The notes below the pieces were generated by a model. That model did no database searches. It worked only from the letters and a program-made list of their open reading frames with translations, and was not told where the DNA came from. A stretch of DNA of 64,000 bases from Pestalotiopsis fici W106-1 (taxonomy: Eukaryota > Ascomycota > Sordariomycetes > Amphisphaeriales > Sporocadaceae): contig NW_006917101.1 of the NCBI RefSeq assembly GCF_000516985.1, positions 434,001-498,000 on the forward strand. The letters run 5' to 3'. Shown here piece after piece: positions 26,412-38,668 of this stretch; the stretch's first letter is position 1; the number at the start of each line of letters is the position of its first letter. The position numbers and the translations under genes are program-made.

Positions 26412-28875
26412 AGGACGCTGTCTCCGTTTTTCTTTTCCCTGCCCTTTCCCATCGCCCTTGCCGATCTCTCTTTTCCTTTTTTTTCTTTTTCTCCTTCCAT
26501 CTTCTCTCCGTCCACCCCCTTTCATGGTTTATGTTTTTATTTCCAAAGACTCCATATTGTCTGTGCTTGGTGGGGCGATTTGGTCCTTACTTTGCGGGTG
26601 CTCCCCTTTCTTCTTCCACTTTCCCACCCATACGCATTACCATCACCACTTGCATCAGCGTTGATCACATAGATATAGACGCATTTGGAGGATACACCTG
26701 TACTACTAGATCTGTAATATTCCCTTGCCCTCTTCTTTCATTTCCTTTTTTCTTCTTTTTTTCCATTTCAACACTTATATTTCTTCTTCTCGATGTACAA
26801 GCATGGATACATAGCGAGACAAAAAGCGCGACAGGGCGATGGCGTCACAACGATGGAATAGGGGGGATTCTTACGATACGCATCATGACACGACCTAATG
26901 CTTCTTATTTCATGTTTCGGGGAAGAGATTGGGGGAAAATCCTGGACGTTCCTTATGTCATGATAGTGAAAATTATGGGGGCAAACGAGATATCTCTTAG
27001 TTTTTTTCTTATTTCTTTTATGCCCTGGATAGGGCAGACTGTCTCCGGCATTTGGATCGACAGTGTGTTTGTTTTTGAAACCTTGGAAGCCTCTTGTTTG
27101 GTAGAGCTTCTCAATCGAAACTTGTTCATGTTTGATGCTTGATCACATTCTTTGCGTAATACTTTGTGCTCGCGGCCTGTTTCGGACTGATTCGACAGTG
27201 GTTGAAGAAAAGGACTACCTACTACATTATATAGGTAGGTACTGTGGAATAGCGCTATCCCACAGAAACTGGGGAAATCGCGGCATGCTTTCTCTATAAC
27301 TACCTGCCTAGTGCCCGCTGTCAAAAGTCATTTATAGCTCTTGTACGAATACTTTGTCCATAATAGGGTTTGTACATTACTACCTACACCATGACGATTA
27401 TGCTCCTGTGGTGGGTACGACTTGTGACTGCGTACCTTTATTAGGTGGGCTAGGACGGTAAAAGGTACCTGGCTGGGGGGCCAGCGCGATTGGACCAGTC
27501 AGAGTTTCAGCAACTTGTGCCTGGGACGATCGATTCTACTCGATCTAAACCAATTCCTTTATTGCGACAGTCTCGTATGTGACTGCGTGTGACAAATATC
27601 AAAGATGATTAAGAATACTATAAATGAACCATTTTGTGTAGAGCAAAGGCGTGATTACCCATACAACGGACAACGTGCAGTCCGTAGTATCTGAACTGTT
27701 TGGCCCGGATGTGCGTCTTTCGATGAGGTTAGATCCGGATCGCCGTTTGTACCCTAAAATTGCTCTTGTACATGTATAGGCGTACGCAGTACGTACAATG
27801 CTCAGGGTTTAGAAATAGCGCTGCAACATTGCCATGAACCAGGGGAGGGTGCATGCCTGGCACTGACTGGACTGAGATGGGGGACAAGTGGGAGATCCTG
27901 ATCATCGGAGTTGGCGGAAGCACCGGTTGGTTCACTGGCTGGACATGATCATGGAAGATCTCAACGGTTTTAGTGGAACGCAGGTCAGCAGAAAACGATA
28001 CAGAGTCATCACGAATTCCACGAGCATATATCCAGATACAATGCCCATTGCGAGCATGGCCGCGCAAGTAGTGTGATTTTGATGTGCCAAGTTACCACAT
28101 CTATCTACCTACATGATCCCTTTTTTGGCCCTACCTACCTGATTTACTCGAGGTACCTGGGTCGTCTACCCTCTGTGCGTGCGTGATTTGGCTTCTGGCG
28201 TAATCTGGCTTAATAACCTACTTCCTTTCGGGTGAGATTGCATCTTTCCAGCTGCGAGCGATACCATCCATGGGTGACCCAACCTCGCTGATTTCTGCAG
28301 CCGCCGGTTTGCCAGATTCGTACCGAATAGATTACGACAGCGCTCGAGAAAATGTGATGTCGAGCTTCCATCTGCTTGCTCCTAATTTTTCCCCTTCCTC
28401 TCCTAGCTTCAGACATAACCCGTGCAGAATAAGACAATCTACACTCTGAGGATCGACTCACCATTGTCAAGGCATAGCTTTCTTTCTCGTATTACATCCG
28501 TGACAATTTTTTAAAGAGCACTGAATCATTGTTATCCAAAGAGGTCTCACTCATATTACGTCAGTTTTCGCAAAAGGTAGCAGCCTAGCTGTACGACGTA
28601 GGCGCAATTCCTCCGCTAAGCCCGCCAAAAAAAACCGAGCGACGCTGTCAGATAACGCTTCCTCCCCCAAGCTCATCTGTACCTGGACCTTGTCTAGTAG
28701 CTCCGTAAGCTGTTGAGCAGGCAAAAAGCTTCGCCCACAGACCTCAACTCTGAAATTTCCCCAGCCCTCTAATATTATTATTATAATAATAATTATCCCG
28801 CCTACCAAATTACCTCTTCAGCAAAACATTTACACATCTCAGACACATTAGATACGTCGCCAGCTCACCAACATC
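26412..28875. other. Intergenic, no supported gene
   Basis: Starts with a strongly T/C-rich stretch (26420-26800), the likely 3' UTR of the zinc-finger gene. The frames over 26402-27142 consist of Phe/Ser-rich translations of that tract. The right end is the promoter of the CBM48 gene. Confidence 0.6.
28774..28793. repeat. Perfect 20-bp AT palindrome
   Basis: The half-site attattatta is followed at once by its exact reverse complement, so the segment could form a hairpin or cruciform with no loop. It lies 82 bases before the start codon of the CBM48 gene, in its promoter or leader. Confidence 0.95.
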
Positions 28876-31800
28876 ATGGGAAGCTTTCTGTTCAAGTGGT
28901 AAGTGGTCCCGACACACCCCCACAACGACCGCTACGATGCCCGTTGCGTGGGCGCATGCGCGCAATTGCTACTAGGCAGGCCGCAATGCCGCCAAATGCT
29001 GGCGCACGGGGAGCTGCGCGAACCCTTCGACCAGCAGCGCAACGCTCCACGTCCACTCGAATATCCACATCCTCCAGTCGGACTGCCCGAGTACAGATGC
29101 GACAGCTGTATTGTCTCTCTCTCGAGTCGCCAACGTACCGGGCAAGCAGTGGAGTGTGTATCAGAAAAATTAGAAGAAAAAAGAGGGAGATAGGACACAT
29201 GTGAATAAGCAGCTTGCTGACCCTCTGTCCTGGACTGTATAGGGAGCATCCGGCCTCCGAGGTCTACGTGACTGGCACCTTTGACGGCTGGAAGAAGACG
29301 GAGAAGCTAGAAAAGGTTGGCGAGCACTTTGAAAAACAAGTGCAGCTCAGCGATGCTTCCAAGAAGATCTACTACAAGGTTTGTGCTCATCTTTTGCATC
29401 ACGCTCCGCCCATCGCAACGCATCGTCAACAGTCCGTCTATTCTTCACCCAATAGCACCATCTTACCGCTTTGCCCCTGCAAGCTCGGAGTAGTCGACCC
29501 GAACCCTTGTTTCTGCGCGAGCGCGCTGGATTCAGTTTGAACTCTCATGATGAGGATTCAACCATTCTCCTCACGCAAAAGGTCTAAAAGCATGCGCCGT
29601 TGGACTCTGGAACTCGATTATTGGCAGTCATGTCTTTGGAGGGGTAAACTTGCCTTGCAATCTACCAGATGACCCTTCGTGGGGTACGTGCCCCTCTGCA
29701 CCGATCGATCGAACCCACCAGCAAGCCGTGCACTGTCCTCAGACGCAAGACAGACGACTGGTCGACGACTAGACAGACGGACAGTGCTTGCCGAGAATCC
29801 CATCGCGAAGCTACAAGAGCGCATGCCTAGCGGCCACTTCCGGGGATACCTCAGCTGTACTATGATTCTGTCAAAAAAAGCCATGGATGTGCTCAGCTAA
29901 AGTTACGCATGACGCACCGCCCATCGAGGATTGCAGCCGCCCACGCTCTCTTTGTTCGTCTTTTTTCTTCTCACAAAGAGGGAGAGGAGAGGGACAAGAG
30001 GGACCATCGCTGATTGGTCAATGGGGTCGCAAGACTGATTGCTCTCGAATCCGAATTTCGTATGAGAAGCCAAGTGACGGTGACAGCGACAGGGATCTTG
30101 GCCCGGGGCATGCCAGTCTCAATCAAGGTTTCCTAGGTTGCAGTGGAGCACGCAAATGGGACCAACATCGTCATTGCTTATGATTTCCCCCCCAACGGAG
30201 CTCTGGGTCCAATTTCACGCGAACTCCTCCTACTAGATTCAATGGTTTGCGACTTACTTGAAAGAAACAAAACCATTGCACTATTGGGTTCCTCCCTTTT
30301 CTAGAAGAAAACATTTCTTCCCATTGATTGATCGCGCTTGCTCTCAAACCACCTTCACCATCAATTCCCAATTCCATCTTTCCTCGCAGAAAGAAATCAT
30401 CATACTCGGACACTGTCAGACTTCCCGTTCCTTGCTGCTGCCTCTCCAAATCTGCCTGTCGTGCCGCTCCTTCCGCCCTCCAGGAAGCGCTAACCTGTTC
30501 TTGCTCTCTAGTTTGTTGTTGACGGCAACTGGGTGACGGATCACACAGCTCACAAAGAAACTGACGAAAGTGGAAACGAAAACAACGTCCTCACACCCGA
30601 GCGAATCGTGCAAGACGCCCCCGCTACAACGGCCATCATGAACTCTGCCGCTCCCGATTCAACGACCGCTGCCTTGGCAGCTGATGTCCCTCTGGAGAAG
30701 GACAAGGACATCAAGACCGACGGTCTTCCCGGAGTCTTCCCCGAGACTCCTGCTGCCGATTTGAACAAGGAGTTCAGCGTCAACCCGCTGCCTGCTGCCC
30801 CTGGCGCTGTGAACCCCATCCAGCTCGCACCTGGCGAGAAGATTCCCGAGCATGTCGCTGCTGAGAGCACGACCAGCAACGTGAAGTTGGACCCTGAGTC
30901 GTACGAAAAGGCAGACACTCTCCCTGGTAAGCTCTGCTCTCAAAGTCGTGCATGTGTCTAGAACCTAACCCATTTGTAGGCGGCGTTGCTACCTTCTCTT
31001 CTGCTGCCCCCACCTCAACCACTGCTCAATTGGCTGCCGGTGCACCTATTGAGACCAAGACTGACAAGGTCCCTGAAATCGTCAAGGAGAGCCAGGAAAA
31101 GGCTCACGTTGACCCCGAAGCTAGTGCTGTGCCTGAAGAAGTCCAGGAGAAGGCCGCCACTGAGAAGGAACTGCTCGACAGAGTCAAGGAGGCCCCGTCT
31201 ACGTCCGAAGGTACTGCTGGAGTCGGTACGGAGAAGACTGAGAGCACCGTCACCGCGAGCGAAGCTGCTGCTTCTGTTGCCGCTGCTGGTGCTGCTTTGG
31301 GTGCCGCTGCTGTGGCTGGTGCCGTTGCCGCCAAGGACATTGCTCTTGAGAAGGGCACTGCCGCCGCTTCCACTGCACAGGCAAGCGCTACGCAGGCTGC
31401 CACCAACTTGCCTGACTCTGTCAAGGCGCAGCTCCCCGAGTCTGTGCAGAGCGCTATTGGCACCACTTCTAAAGAGACTACCATTGAAGAGACGGCACCG
31501 GCCGTGCCCGCTGAAGTGAAGGAGTCGATAGCTGAGGCTGGAAAGAGCCCCGAGGCTGCAGCGAGCACCTCTGCTGTTGAGGACAAGGCTGCTGTTGAGA
31601 AGGAGCTGTTGAAGGAGGTTGCACCGGTTGCTGCTATTGACGAGGAGTCAAAGAAGACTGAGGCCAAGGCCGAACCTGCTTCTGAGCCATCTACTGGAGC
31701 CGCAGCAGTTGAGACCCCGGCCGTCGTCAAGACTGGCGCAGCCGCTGGCGCCACGACGAGTGAGGTCATATCTGAGCCCAAGACCGAGACTGAGCCTGCG

Positions 31801-31989
31801 GCTACCGAGCCTGCCACTGCCGTTGCCAACGGATCCAGTGCCCCAACGACCGCCACTCCTGAGACGCCGGCCAAGTCTACCACCAATTCCAGCAAGCCTG
31901 AGGAGAGCCCTGCCACCGCCGAGAAGAAGAAGAAGAACCGCATCAGCGCCTTCTTTGGCAAGCTCAAGGAGAAGGCCGCCAAGAAATAA
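28876..31989 (+). CDS. CBM48 protein related to Crp1/Mdg1
   Basis: Four exons: 28876-28898, 29243-29378, 30512-30926 and 30980-31989, giving 527 residues. Joining the first three restores an uninterrupted AMPK-type glycogen-binding (CBM48) domain at residues 1-70: MGSFLFKWEHPASEVYVTG then TFDGWKK, KKIYYK joined to FVVDGNWVTDH and ENNVLTP. The introns are 344, 1,133 and 53 nt; the second is very long for this genome. Residues 90-500 are Ala/Glu/Lys/Thr-rich low complexity with repeated acidic motifs (VEKELLKE, AAVEKEL). The C-terminus is basic and amphipathic (KKKKNRISAFFGKLKEK). Yeast homologues are Crp1, a cruciform-DNA-binding protein, and Mdg1, of the pheromone pathway; both keep the CBM48 fold. 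The glycogen link is from the domain only. The short first exon is supported by phase and by the conserved FKWEHPA junction. Confidence 0.87.
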
Positions 31990-32970
31990 GTCGGTTGAAA
32001 CTGATCTTATTTTGAAACTTGTCGGTAACACACTTAATCATTTTTGAGTCTTTGGTCGTTTATTGCTCATGATTCCCCATCTCGGAAGCTCAATTGAGAG
32101 CGCGGAGGACCGTTTAGTTGGAAGGCACGGCATTTGGTTGCGTAATAATACCCATCTATCCAACATTCCTGTGCTTTTTACATCGAATGACCATTGGGTC
32201 GGATCATCGCATTTATTGAGTTGTGGAAAAAGGAAGGCTTCAATCATTCCCTTGCCTAATGCCCAACAATGTTTGCACTGCTTTTGTGGCAATGTCAGCC
32301 GAGTACAGACTCATTCTGGCGAAGCATTCATATAATCGCGAGTTAGCATCTCGCAGTGAGACATTACGATAATTTTTTTTGGACATTTAAAGGACAAATC
32401 ACGATAGCGGACAAGGCATGCATATTTTTCCTTCTTCTGGCTGCTGTAGATAAGGTAGTAGATGACTTAATATAGTTGAGCACGGTTTTTTACTACCACG
32501 TCCCAAGTATTTCCACCCCATTTTCACGCCATTTCCCGCGGTCGAATGTATGATACTTGGTAGCTTCTTGGTGGGTCACGCCAAAGAACAATGACTCGGT
32601 GGTAATAATGCCCAATGTCCCAAACCCAAAAGCTCCAATGTCAAAGAGAGCTTTGGCAGCTCAGTTAGATTCATCAGACTGATATTGGAGATTCCTTTTT
32701 CAAAGAGTTGCACGGCATCGCGACCTTGTATAGCGGGTACTCGCCGTTTGCATATCCCCTTTACGGAGACACACTGCCGAATTTACGCCGAAGAGGCAGC
32801 CCAAGACAGGCTGATTTTCTGAGGTTCGATTCATCAACCGCGACTGCATACCTACCACCATATCATCAACGGCCGGAGCTCTACCTCACCAGCGGGAACC
32901 CCCAAACACAAACATATCCAGTCCTCAGATTTAAGCTTGATTTGGAAAGAGGTAGCTCAGTGCGATCATC
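31990..32970. other. Intergenic between CBM48 gene and proton channel
   Basis: Holds the 3' UTR of the CBM48 gene and the promoter of the proton channel, which is on the same strand. No supported gene. Confidence 0.6.
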
Positions 32971-34085
32971 ATGAGTGATACAACGCCATTGCTTGGTGAG
33001 TTGTTTTTGATTTCTGCTTCAAAGTTCTGTTGATTCTTGCTTTCACCGAATTTCTTGTCGTGAATTGGCGCGCCCCATGCAAGAAATGAGCTGCACCGAC
33101 CATTCAAGCCGGCACCAATTCTTGAGTCTGCCCACCTGCTCATCTGGCCCCGGGGGGGAAATGCACACATTTTCGTCACGGGGCCCTTACAACCCTTTGT
33201 CAACCTCGGCTTGACTGACAAGATACTGTTGCAAAAATCTATAGTCCAGTTCCCGAACAGCGGGCACCTGGGCCTGACGCGGTACCGGCGGTGCCGGCAG
33301 GCGGCGCAGCGGGCGCTCTCGTCAAAGTTCAAGCACTGGTTCGTGCTGACGCTCGTCGTGCTCGACGTGGCGGGCATCTTGGCTGACATTTGCATCGCGC
33401 TCATCACGTGCGAGCTCGACCGCGAAAACGAGCCCTGGGTCCATCCCACGCGCGAGTCCCTCAAGGTGCTGGCCTTGACCTTGAGCAGTCTGTTTTTGGT
33501 GGAGTTGTTGCTTGAGCTGTGGGCTCATGGTCCTCGGTGAGTTCTTTTCTTTCTTTTCTTTTAATGTTGGTCCTTTGTAGTTTGCCTGGGTCATCCTGTA
33601 CTCTGGGTGTGTATAATATGCATTGATATTGGCCCATGTTCTGGTTTTCTCCAAGGAACGGTATACACGAAAGTAAAAAAAAAAAAAAAAAAAAAAAACG
33701 TAACAAGGCCAAACAAGATGGATTTTCATTTTTCTTTTTCTTTTTCTAACAACTTGATTTGAAAAGACGGTACCTATCCAACAAAATCACCTGCTTCGAT
33801 GCCTTTGTCATTGTAATCAGCTTCGTGGTCGACGTGGCCGAGCACGGCGGCGTGGCCGAGGAGGTGGCCTCGCTCGTCGTGATTCTGCGGCTCTGGCGGT
33901 TCGTCAAGATTGCCGACGAGTTTGGCGTCGAGGCATCGGAGCGCTGGGACGAGATGGAGGAGCGCGTGGCGGCGCTGGAAAAAGAAAACTCGGACCTCCG
34001 CGAGGAATTGCGCCGCTCCAATAAGGCGCAGCCCGCTGACGAGGAGCAAGGCATTCCTGACGAAGGTATCGAGGAGGAACAGTAG
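32971..34085 (+). CDS. Voltage-gated proton channel, Hv1 type
   Basis: Exons 32971-32995, 33245-33536 and 33767-34085 with introns of 249 and 230 nt, giving 211 residues. It is a stand-alone voltage-sensor domain without a pore domain. S1 reads FVLTLVVLDVAGILAD, with D49 at the selectivity-aspartate position (human D112). S2 reads LFLVELLLELW, with E95 matching human E153. S3 reads CFDAFVIVISFVVDV, with D117 and D128. S4 reads ILRLWRFVKIADEF, so its charges are R147, R150 and K153, where animal Hv1 has three arginines. Residues 160-190 (WDEMEERVAALEKENSDLREEL) form a coiled coil, as in dimeric Hv1. Such channels move protons out across the plasma membrane during depolarisation. The splice at 33536/33767 makes the PRRYLSNK junction and is required to keep frame. 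The first exon (MSDTTPLL) is the least certain part. Confidence 0.88.
33675..33698. repeat. Poly(A) tract, 24 nt, inside Hv1 intron 2
   Basis: Uninterrupted A run on the coding strand within the 230-nt second intron of the proton channel gene, followed downstream by a T-rich tract that probably serves as the polypyrimidine tract before the acceptor at 33766. Confidence 0.95.
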
Positions 34086-36789
34086 AAGGATGTGGTCTTG
34101 TTGGCGATGTGGTTTGTTCATGGGCTTGGCTAATGGTTGTTTGGTCAACGGTCTTGGTTTCATCTATGTGAGTCTATTTGGCTTCTGTAGCACCTCTTGT
34201 ATGTAAGATGCTGCATTTGCCATGAGTACTGAGACATGCATGACATCTTTGTGTAACTGAGAAAATGATGTTTGGCCCACGATCATGAGCCTCTCTCTAG
34301 ATAGGCAAGAAAATTCGTTGCCCAGCCACCTCGGCGACATGTAGCGCATCTGGATCCAAGACTGGATTGGATGATGTAAGTTCTAGATGCAGAGGTGCAT
34401 GGCGTATGCCCCAGCGCATCTTCTGTTGCTATGATCTTATAGTCTTTAGTCACAAGTTTCTGCTACGAAGAACACTGCTTCGAGTCAAGTGTCGAGTAAA
34501 TCATAAACATTAGCTCTTGATAGAGCCGCCAAAGGAGCAGTGGGCTATATGATATGATTTTGCTATCAGAGCCTTGCGTGAATTAGGTGAGTATTGCTAT
34601 GCACGTTGGAATGGAGGCTTCATAATTGGAATCGGCCACTGGCATATACGTATATGATGAGCTCTGGATAAATTGCAGGCGCCTGAGAAGCTTTGGAGTG
34701 TGAAAGATGGATTTTAGCGTCCGCTCAGGATCGATAGCTCACAGACTAGGGGTAAGAGCAATCTAGGACGGCTGGACCTGTCTTGACTCTTAGCGTTGAT
34801 CATTTGCCGTGGGAACGGACGAATTTGGATGAAATCATAGAAAGAAAAGCCAGTCCTGCCCACTTGCATGGAATGTTGACGATCTTTGCAAGTCCGGTGG
34901 TAGCAGGATAGAGACCGAGGACTGCATGCCGGAAAACAGTTGCGTTGCCGCTTAACCGAAAGTGCGAGACGGCGGGCCTTTGTTGGACTTGTGAACTTCT
35001 TTTTCAATATTCATTATACGCTCATATATACACAAAAGCGACAATGTATTGCGACCGGAGACCTCCCTCCAGTCTCTGGGGATTGTCTCAGACAATCAAG
35101 AAAGTTCCATTGCGAGTAGGCGCATATTGCCGAGACAATCGGAGCCTCAAACGCGTCAGCCATGGACGTCTAGGATGATCATTGGACATTGTGCCAAACA
35201 GTAAATCGTGCATGAAGAATATCTTTCACGTTGTTGACAATTCAGGAAGTCCCCCAGGAACGACACTCGGACAGGGATAAGTACCGGAGCTGTCGGTGGA
35301 AGGCCCCGAGTAAGGTTTATATGGAGTACATCAAATGCCAAGAATCACGGACCGTGTAATGCATTTCATCTCGCTTGTTTCTGCGATAGAGTGCCCATTC
35401 TTTCCTTGTGCACACATGAAATGTACGTGTCACAGGTCAACTCTAAAGCATGCCTTTTTTATTTTATGATATTGATCAAAGGTGGATATACGTTGCGCAG
35501 ATCATCCAAAATTTGGTCCGAAAGAGGAGCCAGTAGGCCATTATAGTTTTCTATTGCTTGCCTCGGCGGATTGCTTGCACCTGTCATTCAGAGCTCGGAT
35601 TCTGGGGACTGGCAACGGGTTTTTCGACTTGATGTCAAGTGATTATTCCGGGTGAATATTGTTCTGGAAAGAGTAAACTTGATGAATGATTCTTGCAGAA
35701 TGGAAAGATGGGAGAAAGAGGTTAAAATATGATTGATTCTAAGATAAAGTACTAGGAAGGATGGTCGGGGTTCGGATCTCTCTGAAAGCTGAGAAAGGGT
35801 CTCCCCAACTTTAACCATGTACGCTAAAAGGGTCTGTCTCAATCTCATTCTCATCTATGTATCATTCTAAGGAAGTAGTACACACTCTGCAGTCTGTAGA
35901 CAGACCCCTGCTTTATTGCACGACGGTAGCGCGAGAACAAGCGGTGGATCTTCAAGGCTTGGCTCGGGTTTAACCAAAAGACTACCTCTCAATTGGCCAA
36001 TCAGCCCAGGCCGTCCCCTTTAAAAAAGGATTGTACCTAAATTAATCCCTGCGCCGCTCTCACGACTCATCGTGTGTTTGTGTCTCTTTTTCTCGTATCG
36101 TCCTGGTAGGCACGGCATCAGTTCCATCCCATCCATTCATTTCGTCCGTTTGTGGACGTATGAGAGTATGGATTCCAGGCACAGCAGTAATAAGCACGAT
36201 AATCAGAAATGATCTAGAATGAATCCAAGAAACACACTGCCTGTCATACTCGGCGGACTACTGCATCTCCTTTGTCAAGCAGCTCACACATATGCAATCA
36301 TCTCAAGCGGCATCGTTTCTTTTTCGTTCGTCGCCGAGGGGAGGGAGGGGGCTTGCATCCATCCATCCATCCCCAAGCCGCGCTCCGCAAGTCCCTTCTC
36401 CATATCTGTACTAGACAGGGTCCAAGCTGTGCAATATTAACATTTCAAGCTTAGAAATTAGGTTGGGCGAGCGTTGCTCTCATCTAAATAGAAATATTGT
36501 TTGTTACATTCAGAGCGACCCGGGGCGACAGACTACCTTGCCTAGTCGTGGTCGCCGCCCTCGAGCTTTAAACGTTTGTGGCCCCGAGAGAAAGGTATCT
36601 TGGAAGACGCTCTCGTTCCCTTCCCCTTCCGCTGCCTCCCAAGAGTCTCTCATTCTCTCTCTGGATATCTCCCTCGTTCTCGCCTTCATTCATACATACT
36701 ATATTCATCTCGATTGTATCAATTACCTCTCTTAACGTTTCTTAATTACTTTATATCATATTCCATCTTATAATCTTGTAAAAAGAAAA
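34086..36789. other. Intergenic, no supported gene
   Basis: About 2.7 kb with short domain-free frames only. The right end, with CATC repeats (36356-36372) and C/T-rich sequence from about 36590, is the promoter and leader of the GPI-anchored protein gene. Confidence 0.6.
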
Positions 36790-37498
36790 ATGAAGTCCAT
36801 CATCTTCTCCGCCGTAGCTCTGGCCGCTGCCGTTTCAGCACAAGCTACCACTTCGGCCGTCTCATCGACTGGCCCAACTGTAAGAATACCTTGGTGTATA
36901 TTCGACATTAATCGAAATACGTTTGGTCTCTGTTGAGACTCGCATGATCCCAAGTTCTGACTTTCAATCCATTCTAGTGTGATGCTCAGCCCATTCTCGA
37001 GCAGTGCTTGGTCACCACGACTGGTTACCTCAATCTCTGCATGACCACCGACTATAGCTGCCTTTGCGACAAGTACACATCCATCATGACATGTTTCAAC
37101 AACTGCCCCAACGACTCACGGGAGGGCCAATACAGCCAACTGAAGCAGCTCAACTGGTGAGTTTGTTTCCATATCTACATGGACACAATCGGGATTCGAA
37201 CTTCTTTCAACTAACACGTGCAATTCTCTCTAGCAACAATGCCTCCATTTACTCGTCGCTGAGCGCCGCCACCGCCACAACCAGCGCCAAGGGCTCCTCG
37301 GCGACGGCGGCCACGGCCACCACGACCGACTCGTCCAAGGCCACCGGGACTTCAGACTCGAGCTCCTCCGAGGAGACGAGCACCAAGAGCGCGTCTGCCT
37401 CGGGCTCGACCCAGACCAACGCCGCCGGCCTCGACAAGGTCGGCTCGTCTTCTGGTCTGCTCGTTGCCGTGGCGGGTGCCGTCGCTGCGCTGCTCTAG
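36790..37498 (+). CDS. Secreted Cys-rich, Ser/Thr-rich GPI-anchored protein
   Basis: Three exons: 36790-36879, 36978-37156 and 37234-37498 (introns 98 and 77 nt), giving 177 residues. Residues 1-17 (MKSIIFSAVALAAAVSA) form a signal peptide. Residues 31-91 carry eight to nine cysteines (CDAQPILEQCL, LNLCMTTDYSCLCDKYTS, TCFNNCPND, then the Cys formed at the second splice junction), a spacing like small fungal extracellular Cys-rich domains but not a clear CFEM match. Residues 100-155 are nearly all Ser, Thr, Ala and Glu and are probably O-glycosylated. The last ~20 residues (SSGLLVAVAGAVAALL) are a GPI-attachment signal. It should sit at the cell surface or wall. Members of this family are usually annotated only as GPI-anchored serine-threonine rich proteins. 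The start context aaaaATGA is good. Confidence 0.85.
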
Positions 37499-38668
37499 GT
37501 TGGGTATTGGGTTTCAGTGTGTGGCCGCGTAAAAAGAAGCATGCCAAAATGTTACGAAAGGTGAAAAGAAAGAAATTTAGAAAAAGGACAGGGAAATATG
37601 TAATCATGGCGTGGAGAGTAAGTAAGCATTGCAAACAAGCCTGATTTGGACACATTGTCTCGATTTTTTTTTTTAGGATGTCAAAACTGGTAGTAATTTC
37701 TTGGTCTTTGATATTAATCAATCATACTCTCTATCTTTCCGTGATTCGACTCAATCTCACTGTAACTCCATGTGTGGTCAATATGAACAAGGCCAACTCT
37801 CATGCCGTTATTTCCCCTCTTTCGAGGCTTGGTCTAATCCAGCCCAATCGTAGGTAAGTTCTCATGATCTTACTGTTGCTAGCTTCAATTTGAATTCATC
37901 GACATATCAAGCTTCAACCCTAGGCATTGAACTAGCCGTGCGTGCCTGGGAAGCTTGCCTAGTCAAGGCGTGGACAGTAAATGCACGTCAACCATTTGAG
38001 CAATACGTTCTGCTCTTCATTCTTAAACAACACGTCTTGCCCCTGTCACATATACATCTGCTCTCCAATGCAGGGAGGAACTGATTTTATGTAATGTTCG
38101 TTTCGAGTTTCTCCCCTGCGTATACGAGCTGTAAGGGTTATGCCGTGTACCCGGCGTGTCGGTTATGAATAGGTATATTGTGAGCTTCGGCATCAAAGTT
38201 GGGGAATCGACCACTCGAGGCAAAGCCGTACCACCAAACCTGATCTTGTTATCGTAGACTCGGGTCGTGGTACGTGGCACTGTAACAACATACAATTTGT
38301 CACATCTTTCAGAGTGGCATTGAAGTAAAAATGGATGAATTTGTTCTAGGTCAGCGATAGTTGTAACAAGCGACTCTCATGGCAGACTAGCCGTGACATT
38401 GACTCGTGTGTCCCCTGTGATCTCCGTTGGTCGGTATAGGGCAACCACGCCACCCCATTTGGTGTTGTTCAAGACATGGACGAGCCTCTTGTTGACTGAA
38501 TATTTTTGATTCCAGGTATAAAGCATCTGCGAACTCCTCAAACAGTCTACAACCCCACTGGCGTTTATGCAGCCGTGACTTATGTACAATGCCTCCCCAA
38601 TACAAAAGAGATGTTTGATCGGTGAACTTTCCTTCTCTCCCAAACCACCAGAGTATCACAATGTTGAT
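37499..38668. other. Convergent intergenic region
   Basis: Between the GPI protein gene (+) and the complex I subunit gene (-), so it holds two 3' UTRs. No supported gene; frames over 38023-38659 lack domains. Confidence 0.6.

Noticed and set aside
26402..27142. Plus-strand frame of 246 residues after the zinc-finger regulator
   Set aside because: It is the translation of a T/C-rich 3' UTR (mainly Phe, Ser and Leu) and begins inside the last codons of the real gene.
30986..31982. Long frames on both strands inside the last exon of the CBM48 gene
   Set aside because: They mirror the repetitive Ala/Glu/Lys codons of the real frame and encode only Pro/Leu/Arg- or Ala/Ser/Val-rich sequence.
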